A DNA stretch of 64,000 nucleotides, taken from contig CANJME010000005.1 of NCBI GenBank assembly GCA_947475875.1, positions 62,001-126,000 of the forward strand, read 5' to 3'. This document shows positions 12,230-20,572 of this stretch, piece after piece. Both the position numbers and the translations under genes were made by a program. The DNA is from Caulobacteraceae bacterium (GTDB lineage: Bacteria > Pseudomonadota > Alphaproteobacteria > Caulobacterales > Caulobacteraceae). The notes under the pieces were generated by a model, which searched no databases, had not been told where the DNA came from, and was given only the letters and a program-made list of their open reading frames with translations. Positions within the stretch are counted from its first letter, which is position 1. Each line of letters starts with the position of its first letter.

Positions 12230-12832
12230 ATGACGAAAAGCGATTTCTACAACGCCGGCAATCGCGCTCTGCAGGACGAGTTCGCCAGCCGATCACTTGC
12301 CGACCAATTGGAGGATCTGTCGCGCACGGCCTTCACGCCCGAGGATACGGCATTCATCGACGGCTCGATCTATTTCTTCCTGGCCACGGCCGACGACGCC
12401 GGCCGCCCGGATGTTTCGTTCAAGGGCGGCCCGGCGGGCTTCGTGCGGGTCACCGGTCCTTCCGAGCTCGCTTTCCCCGATTACGACGGCAACGGCATGT
12501 TCAAGAGCCTGGGCAATATGGCGGTCAATCCTCAGGTCGGCCTGCTCTTCATCGCCATGCATGGCCAGCCCCGGCGTTTGAGGGTGCAGGGAACCGCGCG
12601 GGTGCTGCGGGACGACCCGCTGATGCATGAAACCGTGGGCGCCCAGCTGATCGTCCGTGTTGAGGCGCACGCGATCTTTCCGAACTGTCCGCGCTATATT
12701 CCCAGGCTGGACCTGGTCGAGCCCTCGCCCTACGCTCCGGCCCCAGGCCGCGACGCGCCGGAACCGGCGTGGAAATCCTTCGACGTCTTCAAGGTTCATG
12801 TGCCACCCCGGCGGCCGACGCACCGCGGGTAA
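12230..12832 (+). CDS. Pyridoxamine 5'-phosphate oxidase-like (FMN-binding split barrel) protein
   Basis: 200 residues. The central region, about 45-150, has the PNPOx-like split-barrel pattern: a strand reading FFLATADDAGRPDVSFKGG, then the GFVRVTG and FPDYDGNGMFKSLGN segments, then LLFIAMHGQPRRLRVQGTARVL. Such proteins bind FMN or F420 and act as oxidoreductases on unknown substrates. It is not a true PdxH, since PLP-binding features and overall architecture differ. The DUF3606 gene follows 17 bp downstream and may be co-transcribed. Confidence 0.8.
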   Translation: MTKSDFYNAGNRALQDEFASRSLADQLEDLSRTAFTPEDTAFIDGSIYFFLATADDAGRPDVSFKGGPAGFVRVTGPSELAFPDYDGNGMFKSLGNMAVNPQVGLLFIAMHGQPRRLRVQGTARVLRDDPLMHETVGAQLIVRVEAHAIFPNCPRYIPRLDLVEPSPYAPAPGRDAPEPAWKSFDVFKVHVPPRRPTHRG

Positions 12833-12849
12833 GGAAAACGGAGATCGCC

Positions 12850-13032
12850 ATGGCCGGCCTGAAGGACAAGCGTGGGTTTATCGACAAGGACCGGCTGGAT
12901 CTGTCCGAGCGCCAGGCGGTCGAATACTGGATGAAGCGCTGGGGCGTGACCCGCGACCAGCTCACCGCTGCGCACCGCAAGGTCGGCCGTCTGGTCAGGG
13001 ACATAGCCGCCGAGCTGGGCAAGAAACGCTGA
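12850..13032 (+). CDS. DUF3606 small protein
   Basis: 60 residues with ATG at 12850 following GGAGATCGCC. The helical sequence with WMKRWGVTRDQL and AAHRKVG segments matches the DUF3606 pattern, a short family of unknown function common in alpha- and betaproteobacteria. An alternative start at 12769 would overlap the PNPOx-like gene and is not needed. The protein is basic and soluble, without a signal peptide. Confidence 0.78.
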   Translation: MAGLKDKRGFIDKDRLDLSERQAVEYWMKRWGVTRDQLTAAHRKVGRLVRDIAAELGKKR

Positions 13033-13193
13033 AACCGCGGAACGCCGTTACAGGCGGGCGCCCCAATTGTCGCCAAATTGACAGTGTTGGTTCCGCAAAT
13101 CGGGTATGGCAACCGCGACCAACCTGGACCACAAGAGACACACGGCAACGTCCCGCCAATAAAGTCGCGGGCGGTCAGTGGAGGAGAAGGGTC

Positions 13194-13808
13194 TTGGTCA
13201 AGTCACGTCTTTTGGTCGCGTCGGCAATCGGCGCGGTCACAATCGCTATTCCCGCGGCGGTGTACGCGCATTTCATTTTGCAGGCGCCCGCTTCGTGGGT
13301 GGTCGAAAACCAGCTGGGCGATCCGCAGAAAGCCGGCCCCTGTGGCGGTTCGACCACCCAGACCCTGACCAATGCCGTCACGTCCGTGCGCGGCGGTGAC
13401 CCGATCCACATCAAGGTTCAGGAGACCATCTATCACCCCGGCTTCTTCCGCGTGGCGCTGTCGGTGCTCGACCGCAAGGAGCTGCCGGCGGACCCGGAGG
13501 AGACGGTGCGCAAGAATGCCCGCGGGGCCGACATTTCGGTCTCCGGCAAGATCGAGTCGGCGCCGCAACCGCCAGTGCTCGCCGACGGTCTTTTCCTGCA
13601 TCACACCAACGTGCGCAACCAGGTGTTCGAAGCCGACGTGAAGCTGCCCAACATCAACTGCGCCAAGTGCTCGTTGCAGGTGATCCAGTTCATGGAAGAG
13701 CACGGCGTCAACGCCGAGGGCCGCTTTACCTATCACCACTGCGCGGACCTGAAGATCACGGCCAATCCGGACATGCCGATCGACAAACGCTGGCCCGGAC
13801 AAGGCTAG
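13194..13808 (+). CDS. Secreted LPMO-like copper protein (SCE4755-type family)
   Basis: 204 residues from a TTG at 13194 preceded by GGAGGAGAAGG. A signal peptide ends AVYA before His26, so the mature chain would begin with His, as required for the copper histidine brace of lytic polysaccharide monooxygenases. Further His and Cys residues follow (PCGG, FLHHTN, NCAKC, YHHC). The pattern resembles the bacterial SCE4755 polysaccharide-monooxygenase-like family, whose activity is not established to my knowledge. The open frame runs far upstream (to 12657) through the previous gene, but the Shine-Dalgarno sequence and signal peptide fix the start here. Confidence 0.72.
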   Translation: MVKSRLLVASAIGAVTIAIPAAVYAHFILQAPASWVVENQLGDPQKAGPCGGSTTQTLTNAVTSVRGGDPIHIKVQETIYHPGFFRVALSVLDRKELPADPEETVRKNARGADISVSGKIESAPQPPVLADGLFLHHTNVRNQVFEADVKLPNINCAKCSLQVIQFMEEHGVNAEGRFTYHHCADLKITANPDMPIDKRWPGQG

Positions 13809-13840
13809 TAGCCGACTCGGCGCCTCGCTGCTTGAGCGCC

Positions 13841-14524
13841 CTACTTTTTCCGCACCAGCAGACCCGCTTCCAGCGCATAAACCCGGTCCATGTGGCTGGC
13901 GAGCGCGTGGTTGTGGGTGGCGATCAGCGCCGCGGCGCCGGTGCGTTTCACCAGCGCGGTGAGGCCGTCGAACACTTGGCCGGAATTGGCCGGGTCGAGA
14001 TTGCCGGTGGGCTCGTCGGCCAGGATGATTCGCGGGCTGTTGATAAGGGCTCTCGCCATGGCGACCCGCTGGCGCTCGCCCCCGGAAAGCTTGGCCGGAA
14101 TGTGATCGGTGCGGCCCTCCAGATCCATGGCCTTGAGCAGATCGCGGGCGCGGGCCCTGGCCGCGGCGCCGCTCTGACCGGCGACCATGGCCGGCAGGGC
14201 GACGTTATCAAGCGCCGTGAACTCGGGCAGCAGGTGGTGAAACTGATAGACAAAACCGATCGTGCCGAGACGAATGCGGGTTCGCTCGCCGTCGCGCAGT
14301 TTGCTGCAGTCCTTGCCGGCGATGAAGACCGCGCCTCCTGTCGGTTTTTCCAGGAGGCCGGCGGCGTGCAGAAGCGACGACTTGCCCGATCCAGAGGGCC
14401 CGATCAGGCCGACCGTCTCGCCCGGAAATAGGTCGAGGCTGACGCCTCGCAGCACATGCAGCACCTCGTCGCCCGACTGATAGTCGCGCACTAGATCACG
14501 GACGGCCAGCACCGGCTCACTCAT
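13841..14524 (-). CDS. lolD: Lipoprotein-releasing ABC transporter ATP-binding protein
   Basis: 227 residues. Walker A is GPSGSGKSS, the signature is LSGGERQRVAMARAL, and Walker B is IILADEPTGNLD, placing it in the MacB/LolD class. It powers extraction of outer-membrane lipoproteins from the inner membrane. The ATG at 14524 overlaps the end of the permease gene (TGA at 14517-14519) by eight bases, showing translational coupling. A longer frame to 14617 only reads the permease gene in another frame. Confidence 0.95.
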   Translation of the reverse strand: MSEPVLAVRDLVRDYQSGDEVLHVLRGVSLDLFPGETVGLIGPSGSGKSSLLHAAGLLEKPTGGAVFIAGKDCSKLRDGERTRIRLGTIGFVYQFHHLLPEFTALDNVALPAMVAGQSGAAARARARDLLKAMDLEGRTDHIPAKLSGGERQRVAMARALINSPRIILADEPTGNLDPANSGQVFDGLTALVKRTGAAALIATHNHALASHMDRVYALEAGLLVRKK

Positions 14525-15806
14525 AGCGCAGCGCCTCGACCGGATCGGTTCGTGAGGCCCGCCAGGACGGATAGATCGTCGCCAGCACCGAGATGACAAA
14601 GGTCCATCCCGCCACAATGGCGACCTCGCTCCAATCCAGCTTCACCGGCACGCTCGAGAGGAAATAGACTTCCGGGCTCCACAACACCCGCTGGAATACG
14701 GCCTCAAGACCGTGCTGGATGGACGTCAGGTTCTTGCAGATCAGCACGCCCGCGAGCACTCCGATGGGTGTGGCGAAGACACCGATGGTCGCGCCCGAGA
14801 TCAGAAAGATGCGCATGATCGCGCCCTTGCTCGCCCCGATGGTGCGCAGCACCGCGATATCCCGCTCCTTGTTCTTCACCAGCATCACCAGGGCCGAGAT
14901 GATGTTGAGCGCCGCCATGGCCACCACCAGCAGCATGATCAGCCGGATGATGAACCGCTCGACCTTGAGTGCGCCCCAATAGGCGGCGTTCTTGTCGCGC
15001 CAGTCGCTGACGATCGAGCCTTCGACACTGGCCGCCTTCACCCTGGGCAGGATCCGATCCAGGGCCTCCGGGCTTTCGGGATTGGCGATATCGACCTCGA
15101 GCAGGTCGACGTCGTTGCCGCGGCCGAAGAAGGCCTGGGCCTGTTCCAGCGGCATCATGATGAAGGCCTGGTCGTAGTCGTTCATGCCGACCTGAAAGAC
15201 ACCGCCGATCAGATAGTCCTTGCGGGACAGGGAATTGGTGCTGAACGGCGTAGCGGCGGTGCTCGCGCCGACCATGGTGATGTATTCGCCGGTGTGGGCG
15301 TTCAGGCTTTCGGCGAGGCCCGAGCCGATCAGGATGACATCGCCGCCGAATTCGCCCTTGCCGAACTCGGTCATTGAACCAGCCACCAGGTGATCGGCGA
15401 TGTAGGAGGTGGCCTTGAGGTCCTGGGGGGTGATCCCGCGCACCATGGCGCCCACCTGCCCGCCCCGCACGACCAGGGCCTGGGACTGGATCAGCGGTAT
15501 GACGCGCACGACGCCCGGGACCCCCTTCAGCCGCTCGACCTGGGTGGGATAATTGTCGGCGAAGGCCGCCTGGCCCTGCACATAGATGTGCCCGTTGAAG
15601 TCGAGGATCTTGCCCAGCAGTTCCGAGCGGAACCCGGCCATCACAGACATCACGGTGATCATCGCCGTGATGGCCAGGGCGATAGCCACGAACGCCACCC
15701 AGGCGATCAGACCGACCCCGCCGTTCTTGCGCTTGTTGCGCAGATAGCGGAACGCCAGCGTCCATTCCCAGGCCGAAAACGGCTTGCCCGGCGAGATGTC
15801 GGTCAT
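14517..15806 (-). CDS. lolC: Lipoprotein-releasing ABC transporter permease (LolC/LolE family)
   Basis: 429 residues. One N-terminal membrane helix (residues about 33-57, VAFVAIALAITAMITVMSV) is followed by a large periplasmic MacB-like domain and three C-terminal FtsX-type helices, for example LLVVAMAALNIISALVMLV and VAIVAGWTFVISVLATIY. A single permease with one LolD suggests a homodimeric LolF-type complex, as in other alphaproteobacteria that lack separate lolC and lolE (inference). It forms a two-gene operon with lolD. Confidence 0.92.
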   Translation of the reverse strand: MTDISPGKPFSAWEWTLAFRYLRNKRKNGGVGLIAWVAFVAIALAITAMITVMSVMAGFRSELLGKILDFNGHIYVQGQAAFADNYPTQVERLKGVPGVVRVIPLIQSQALVVRGGQVGAMVRGITPQDLKATSYIADHLVAGSMTEFGKGEFGGDVILIGSGLAESLNAHTGEYITMVGASTAATPFSTNSLSRKDYLIGGVFQVGMNDYDQAFIMMPLEQAQAFFGRGNDVDLLEVDIANPESPEALDRILPRVKAASVEGSIVSDWRDKNAAYWGALKVERFIIRLIMLLVVAMAALNIISALVMLVKNKERDIAVLRTIGASKGAIMRIFLISGATIGVFATPIGVLAGVLICKNLTSIQHGLEAVFQRVLWSPEVYFLSSVPVKLDWSEVAIVAGWTFVISVLATIYPSWRASRTDPVEALRYE

Positions 15807-15881
15807 GCCTCGATTGTCCGGAAAGTCTGAATCATCTGCCCTCGTCTAACGCGCGAGATGAAGGTTGGCGAGCGAGGCGCC

Positions 15882-15921
15882 AAAAGAAAGGCCGCGACCC
15901 CAGGGATGAGGAGCCGCGGCC
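15882..15921 (-). terminator. Candidate rho-independent terminator, minus strand
   Basis: A 7-bp stem GGCCGCG/CGCGGCC (15890-15896 with 15915-15921) is followed on the minus strand by TTTCTTTT. It lies in the 282-bp gap between the 131-residue hypothetical gene and lolC, and could end the former's transcript. The loop is long (18 nt), so efficiency is uncertain. I see no coding potential in the rest of this gap. Confidence 0.45.
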
Positions 15922-16088
15922 AGTATCGGGAATAATGCCATGAAGTCGGAGACGGAAAGAGAGGGAGGACCGCCGCCGACGGGTCCAACCTACCGGCGAG
16001 TCGGAGCCGTGGACGGCATCAACCGGCCTAATCCTTGTGCAATGGGTCGATTTGCCTGAAAAACAGGCGCCCGGCGCGGGGCCGCTGG

Positions 16089-16484
16089 TTATTTCGCCGC
16101 CCCGGTGTCCAGAGCAACATAGCCACGCTCGACGAGGCGGCGCATGGCGTCATAAGCGGCCGTCAGTTCCTCGAAAGCGGCCCTGGCCCCGGCCAGGTCT
16201 TCGATCAGCTGATTATTGGGCAGAGCGCTTGAATCGCTGATGGCCATGGCCTTGCGCACCCAGGCGGCGCGGGCGTGCGCCGCCGAGACGGCCATGCGCT
16301 GGACCATGGCGGTGTCGAGCGCGCCGACATCGCGGCTGATCGCCTCGCGATTGGCGACGAAGGCGGTGTAGTCCACCAGCTCCAGCTGGGCGCGCACGCG
16401 CTTTTGCACGTGCGGATCGTCGGACATCTCCGGCTCGAAGTAGTCGCCGGTGCGACGCACGGTGTTTGTGCGGATCAGTGACAT
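16089..16484 (-). CDS. Conserved hypothetical protein, helical
   Basis: 131 residues from ATG 16484, reading MSLIRTNTVRRTGDYFEP at the N-terminus. There is no signal peptide or membrane segment. The composition (Ala, Arg, Glu rich, regularly spaced) predicts an all-helical soluble protein. I recognise no domain. It is divergent from the PPK2 gene with 86 bp between start codons, so the two may share a control region. Confidence 0.65.
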   Translation of the reverse strand: MSLIRTNTVRRTGDYFEPEMSDDPHVQKRVRAQLELVDYTAFVANREAISRDVGALDTAMVQRMAVSAAHARAAWVRKAMAISDSSALPNNQLIEDLAGARAAFEELTAAYDAMRRLVERGYVALDTGAAK

Positions 16485-16570
16485 GGCCTTATCGCTCCTG
16501 GTATCGCGAAATTCAGGCTGTAATCCTACGCGCAGGGCCTTAATGGGCCATTGAGAGGAAAAATGGTGGC

Positions 16571-17329
16571 ATGAGTAACGACAAGGACGAGGCACGAGCG
16601 CTGGCGCCGCTGCATCTGGCTCTGGTGCGCTGGCAGACCGGCGCCATGGCCAGAGGCGACAAGACCGTCATCATCTTTGAGGGGCGCGACGCCGCCGGCA
16701 AGGACGGTGCGATCAAGACAATCACCGAGCACCTGTCGGTCCGCAATACCCGCATTGTCGCGCTCGCCAAGCCATCGGACCGCGATAAGAGTTCATGGTT
16801 CTTCCAGCGCTATGTGGCGCAGCTGCCGGCCGGCGGCGAACTCGTGATCTTCAACCGCTCCTGGTACAATCGGGCCGGCGTCGAGCGGGTGATGGGGTTT
16901 TCGACCCCCGAGGAGCAGGAGGACTTCCTGCGCGTCGTTCCCGGTTTTGAGACCATGCTGACGGGCGCGGGAATCCGTCTGATCAAGCTGTGGCTCGACG
17001 TCTCGAAGGAAGAGCAGGCCAAACGCCTGGCCGAGCGCAAGAACGATCCGCTGAAGGTTCTGAAGGCGAGCCCGCTCGACGAATACGCCCAGTCGCACTG
17101 GGGCGCCTACACCGCCGCCCGCGACGAGATGCTCAAGCGAACCAGCCACGAGGCGGCGCCCTGGACCTGCGTATGCGGCGACCACAAGAAGGCGGCGCGC
17201 GAGGCCATCATGCGGTTCCTGGCGCGTACCTTGGCGCCAGGTGAGCCCGAGACCGTCCACCCGCCCGATCCGACCGTCCTGTTTACTTTCGACAAAACCG
17301 CGCTGAAGGACGGCCGGCTGGAGCGATAG
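16571..17329 (+). CDS. ppk2: Polyphosphate kinase 2 family protein
   Basis: 252 residues. The P-loop kinase fold is seen in FEGRDAAGKDGAIK (Walker A), the family motif FNRSWYNRAGVERVMGF, and the lid-region DVSKEEQAKRLAERKNDPLKVLK, with a downstream SPLD. PPK2 enzymes use polyphosphate to phosphorylate nucleoside di- or monophosphates. The single-domain length fits class I or III; the exact nucleotide preference cannot be told. ATG at 16571 is preceded by AGAGGAAAAATGG. Confidence 0.92.
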   Translation: MSNDKDEARALAPLHLALVRWQTGAMARGDKTVIIFEGRDAAGKDGAIKTITEHLSVRNTRIVALAKPSDRDKSSWFFQRYVAQLPAGGELVIFNRSWYNRAGVERVMGFSTPEEQEDFLRVVPGFETMLTGAGIRLIKLWLDVSKEEQAKRLAERKNDPLKVLKASPLDEYAQSHWGAYTAARDEMLKRTSHEAAPWTCVCGDHKKAAREAIMRFLARTLAPGEPETVHPPDPTVLFTFDKTALKDGRLER

Positions 17330-17336
17330 CAATCAT

Positions 17337-17366
17337 TGCCGGACACCCTGCCGACGTTGTCCGGCA
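17337..17366 (+). terminator. Hairpin after PPK2 gene (weak terminator candidate)
   Basis: A 9-bp inverted repeat TGCCGGACA/TGTCCGGCA with a 12-nt loop begins seven bases after the PPK2 stop codon. Only TCTCGCATT follows, with no T-run, so intrinsic termination is doubtful; it may be a 3'-end stabilising hairpin. Confidence 0.35.
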
Positions 17367-17440
17367 TCTCGCATTGCCTTCGCGCCCCTCCGCTGTAGGT
17401 TCCCCTCAGCGCTGACAGTAGCGCTTGGGGGAGACGCAAC

Positions 17441-18790
17441 ATGAGTTCGGTCCCGGTCAGACATTCCAACGCCACGCTTGCCGCCTTCGCCGCGCCCTGC
17501 CTGCCGATGGCGGCGCTGGGCCTGCCGCTGGTGGTGAACCTGCCGCACTTCTACGCGACCAGCATGGGGATCGGACTGGAAGCGGTGGGCATGATCTTTC
17601 TGATCGTGCGCCTGATCGACATCGTCTTCGACCCGATCCTGGGCAGCATGATGGACCGGACCCGCACGCGGTTCGGCCGGTTCAAGCCGTGGCTGGTTTC
17701 CAGCATCGGCATCATGGGCCTGGCGACCTGGATGCTGTTCCTGCCGCCCGGGACCAGCGCCAGCGGGCTCTATCTCGGCGGCTGGCTGCTGTTGGTCTAT
17801 CTCGGCTTTTCGATATCGGTGCTGGCGCAGACCTCGTGGGCCAGCGTGCTGTCGCCCGACTATGACCAGCGCTCGCGCATCTACGGATTTTGGACCACGG
17901 GCAATGTGGTGGGCATCCTGATGGTCGCCGCCCTGCCCACCCTGCTCACCCTGCTGGCCGGAAAGGGCGCGCCCCCGGTTCCCGAGACGAAAAGCGTCGC
18001 GGCGATGGGCCTGTTCATCGTGGCGCTGCTGCCGCTGACCATCGGCCTGGCGGTGTGGAAAGTGCCTGAACCGATGCCGGACAAGCCGACCCATGGCAGC
18101 GTCATGGACTATTTCCAGTTCCTCAAACTGGCCTCGGTGCGCCGCCTGATGTGGACGGACCTGCTGTTCGGGCTCGCGCCCGGGATCACCGGCGCCCTCG
18201 CCCTCTACTACTTCCGGTCGGTGAAGGGGCTTTCGCCCTTCGAGTCCCAGCTGCTGGTATTCGGCTATTTCGCGGCGGGACTGGCCGGCGCCGCGCTCTG
18301 GACCTTCGTGGCGGGCAAGATCGGCAAGCACAAGGCCATGGCCACGGCGGGCATACTGTTTGCGGTCTCCTATGTCGGGGTCTGGCTGGCGCCGGCGGGC
18401 AACTTCGGGCTGGGCATGCTGAGCATGATCGGCGTCGGCATCCCCTTCTGCGCCAACCAGGTGCTGCTGCGCGCCATGCTGGCCGACGTCGGTGACGAGG
18501 ACCGTCTGATTTCCGGCAAAGATCGCACCGGCATGCTCTTCGCCCTGCTGACCGCCACCAACAAGGTCGGCTACGCCCTTGCCGCCGCCACCTTCATTCC
18601 CCTTGGCTGGGCCGGCTTCATCTCCAAGGAAGACGCGCTACAAACGCCCGAGGCGCTGCAGATGCTGACCATCCTTTTTGTCGCCCTGCCCATCGGCCTC
18701 TTGCTCGTGGCCTCCTGGGTGATCTTTTCGTTCCCGCTGGACAAGGCGAGGCAGGAAGAAATCCGCGCCCAGCTCGAGGCGCGTGGATGA
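17441..18790 (+). CDS. MFS transporter, glycoside-pentoside-hexuronide:cation symporter type
   Basis: 449 residues with about 12 hydrophobic segments. The GPH-family pattern is seen in the first loop, RLIDIVFDPILGSMMDRTRTRFGRFKPW split across the second and third helices, with the conserved Asp and the Arg-rich D-x-T-x-T-R-x-G-R loop. These inner-membrane proteins import sugars or glycosides with H+ or Na+. The substrate is unknown and no sugar enzymes are adjacent. Its stop overlaps the mazG start (ATGA), so the two genes are coupled. Confidence 0.88.
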   Translation: MSSVPVRHSNATLAAFAAPCLPMAALGLPLVVNLPHFYATSMGIGLEAVGMIFLIVRLIDIVFDPILGSMMDRTRTRFGRFKPWLVSSIGIMGLATWMLFLPPGTSASGLYLGGWLLLVYLGFSISVLAQTSWASVLSPDYDQRSRIYGFWTTGNVVGILMVAALPTLLTLLAGKGAPPVPETKSVAAMGLFIVALLPLTIGLAVWKVPEPMPDKPTHGSVMDYFQFLKLASVRRLMWTDLLFGLAPGITGALALYYFRSVKGLSPFESQLLVFGYFAAGLAGAALWTFVAGKIGKHKAMATAGILFAVSYVGVWLAPAGNFGLGMLSMIGVGIPFCANQVLLRAMLADVGDEDRLISGKDRTGMLFALLTATNKVGYALAAATFIPLGWAGFISKEDALQTPEALQMLTILFVALPIGLLLVASWVIFSFPLDKARQEEIRAQLEARG

Positions 18791-19581
18791 CCGATACGCC
18801 TGCGCTGGCGCGCCTGCTGGAGATCATGGCGCGCCTGCGCGATCCCGACACGGGATGTCCCTGGGACGTCGAACAGACCTTCGCGACCATCGCACCTTAT
18901 ACGGTCGAAGAGGCCTATGAGGTGGCCGACGCCATCGAGCGCGGCGATATCGCTGACATCCGCGACGAGTTGGGCGATTTGCTGCTGCAGGTGGTCTTCC
19001 ACTCGCGCATCGCCGAGGAGGCCGGCCAGTTCAGGTTCGAAGACGTCGCCGCCGCTATCAACGACAAGATGATCCGCCGCCACCCGCACGTCTTCGAGGG
19101 CGCGCACTATCGAAATGCCGCCGAACAGACCGTGGCCTGGGAGGAGACCAAGGCCGCCGAGCGCGCGGCGAAAGGCAAGGCAGACAGCATTCTCAACGAT
19201 GTTCCGCGCGGCTTGCCGGGCCTGACCCGGGCGATGAAACTGACCAGGCGCGCCGCGCGCGTCGGTTTCGACTGGCCCAATCCGCAGGAGGTGCTGGTCA
19301 AGCTGCAGGAAGAGATCGGCGAGCTGGAAGAAGGCATCGCGGCCGGCGATCTGGCCAATATCCGCGAGGAGCTGGGCGACATCCTGTTCGTCGCCGCCAA
19401 CCTCGCCCGCAAGCTCGACGTCGAGCCCGAGGACGCCCTGCGCGCCGCCAACGCCAAGTTCGTACGCCGGTTCAATTCCATCGAGGCGGCGCTGGCGGCT
19501 GGTGGCCGGACGCTGGAGCAGTCAAATCTCGACGAGATGGAGCGCCTGTGGGACGCGGCCAAGGCGGACGAAAAGGCCTAG
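18787..19581 (+). CDS. mazG: Nucleoside triphosphate pyrophosphohydrolase
   Basis: 264 residues with two MazG domains. The first has EEAYEVADAIERGD and ELGDLLLQVVFHSRI; the second has EEIGELEEGIAAGD and EELGDILFVAANLAR. These E-x-x-E/E-x-x-D helices bind Mg2+ and hydrolyse NTPs to NMP and pyrophosphate, cleaning the nucleotide pool. The full two-domain length matches E. coli MazG. It overlaps the MFS gene by four bases, and its TAG shares the tetranucleotide CTAG with the stop of the convergent lipoprotein gene. Confidence 0.95.
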   Translation: MTDTPALARLLEIMARLRDPDTGCPWDVEQTFATIAPYTVEEAYEVADAIERGDIADIRDELGDLLLQVVFHSRIAEEAGQFRFEDVAAAINDKMIRRHPHVFEGAHYRNAAEQTVAWEETKAAERAAKGKADSILNDVPRGLPGLTRAMKLTRRAARVGFDWPNPQEVLVKLQEEIGELEEGIAAGDLANIREELGDILFVAANLARKLDVEPEDALRAANAKFVRRFNSIEAALAAGGRTLEQSNLDEMERLWDAAKADEKA

Positions 19582-20015
19582 TGGTCGACCTTCGGCAGCT
19601 TGTCCATCGCCTCAGAAATCATCTGCATGGTCTTTGGGTCGGCCGTGCTCAGCTTCATCATGGCCATCGCCATGCGCTGGTTGGCCTGGACAAAGTCGCT
19701 GCGCGCCATGATCAGGGCGGTCTTTTCAGCCGCGGGCTTGACCTCGAACTCTTTCGACATGGTGTCGAGTTCAGCGCCGGCCGTCTGGATCACCAGCGCC
19801 GCCTCATGCGCACTGGCCTCATCATGGGTCTTTTCGACAGCGTCGGCGATCTTGTTCAGGTCGCGCACATAGACCGACATGAAGTCGTTACCCGCCGGCT
19901 GGCTTGCCGCCACCGGCGCCGCGGCGTCCGTCTTGCCGGCATCGCCGCCCTTGCCTCCGCACGCCGTCAGCGTTGCGGCGGCGATGCCTACTATAGCCAG
20001 ATGTTTGATCGACAT
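19578..20015 (-). CDS. Putative lipoprotein of unknown function
   Basis: 145 residues. Starting at the ATG at 20015 gives MSIKHLAIVG, a hydrophobic stretch and a LTAC lipobox near residue 19, so the mature protein would be lipid-anchored. A Gly/Ala-rich linker is followed by a helical domain rich in Met, Ala and Lys. No known domain is recognised. It converges on mazG with overlapping stop codons. Confidence 0.72.
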   Translation of the reverse strand: MSIKHLAIVGIAAATLTACGGKGGDAGKTDAAAPVAASQPAGNDFMSVYVRDLNKIADAVEKTHDEASAHEAALVIQTAGAELDTMSKEFEVKPAAEKTALIMARSDFVQANQRMAMAMMKLSTADPKTMQMISEAMDKLPKVDH

Positions 20016-20070
20016 TGGCGTTCCCCCCAATTTGAGCCAGTTGGAATGGCGCCAGCAGAACGGCGTTCTG

Positions 20071-20526
20071 TCAACCGATCTTGGCAGTGACGGCGAGCTC
20101 GGCCGCGGTCCTGTTCAGCAACGGATGCACCCAGTCCGGCGCGATTTCGGCCAGGGGAACCATCACGAACTTGCGGTCCGCGGCCCTGGGATGCGGCAAC
20201 AGCGGCTCGTTGCTGACCGTGCGGCCATAGGCGATCAGATCAAGGTCGAGCACACGCGAGGCGTTCGGCGCCTGACGCTCGCGGCCGAACGCCCGTTCGA
20301 TCTGGTGCAGCTTGAACAGGAGCTCCAGGGGATAAAGGCCGGATTCCACGATCGCCACGGCGTTGACGTAGGGCGGCTCTTCCGGATCTGGCCAGGCCGC
20401 GGTCAGGCGAAAGCGCGAGGTACGGACGACATTCAGGCCGGCCGCCCCCATGGCCCGCAGGGCGGCTTCCAGAACCGCCTTCGAGGAGTCATAATGCCCC
20501 GTCAGATTTGAGCCCAGGGCGACAAT
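20071..20526 (-). CDS. folK: 2-amino-4-hydroxy-6-hydroxymethyldihydropteridine pyrophosphokinase
   Basis: About 151 residues. HPPK signatures are clear: the VALGSNL strand at the very start, FRLTAAWPDP, NAVAIVES, the RELGR-like IERAFGRERQAPNASRVLDLDLI region, and LPHPRAADRKFVMVPLAEI. It transfers pyrophosphate from ATP to the pterin in folate synthesis. The N-terminal strand lies upstream of the first ATG/GTG/TTG in frame (ATG at 20451), so I extended to an ATT at 20526. An ATG at 20548 is one base out of frame, so a rare start codon or a small frameshift must be involved. Confidence 0.82.
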   Translation of the reverse strand: MVALGSNLTGHYDSSKAVLEAALRAMGAAGLNVVRTSRFRLTAAWPDPEEPPYVNAVAIVESGLYPLELLFKLHQIERAFGRERQAPNASRVLDLDLIAYGRTVSNEPLLPHPRAADRKFVMVPLAEIAPDWVHPLLNRTAAELAVTAKIG

Positions 20527-20572
20527 TATCGCCCGATCCCATTGGTTTAATTCATTTTCGGAAGCAATTGAA

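Noticed and set aside
12657..13808. 383-codon frame that would fuse the PNPOx-like region, DUF3606 and the LPMO-like protein
   Set aside because: The upstream part is out of frame with two real genes; the signal peptide and ribosome-binding site place the start at 13194.
15803..15988. 61-codon minus-strand frame in the gap upstream of lolC
   Set aside because: No conserved features or ribosome-binding site; the gap instead holds a terminator-like hairpin.
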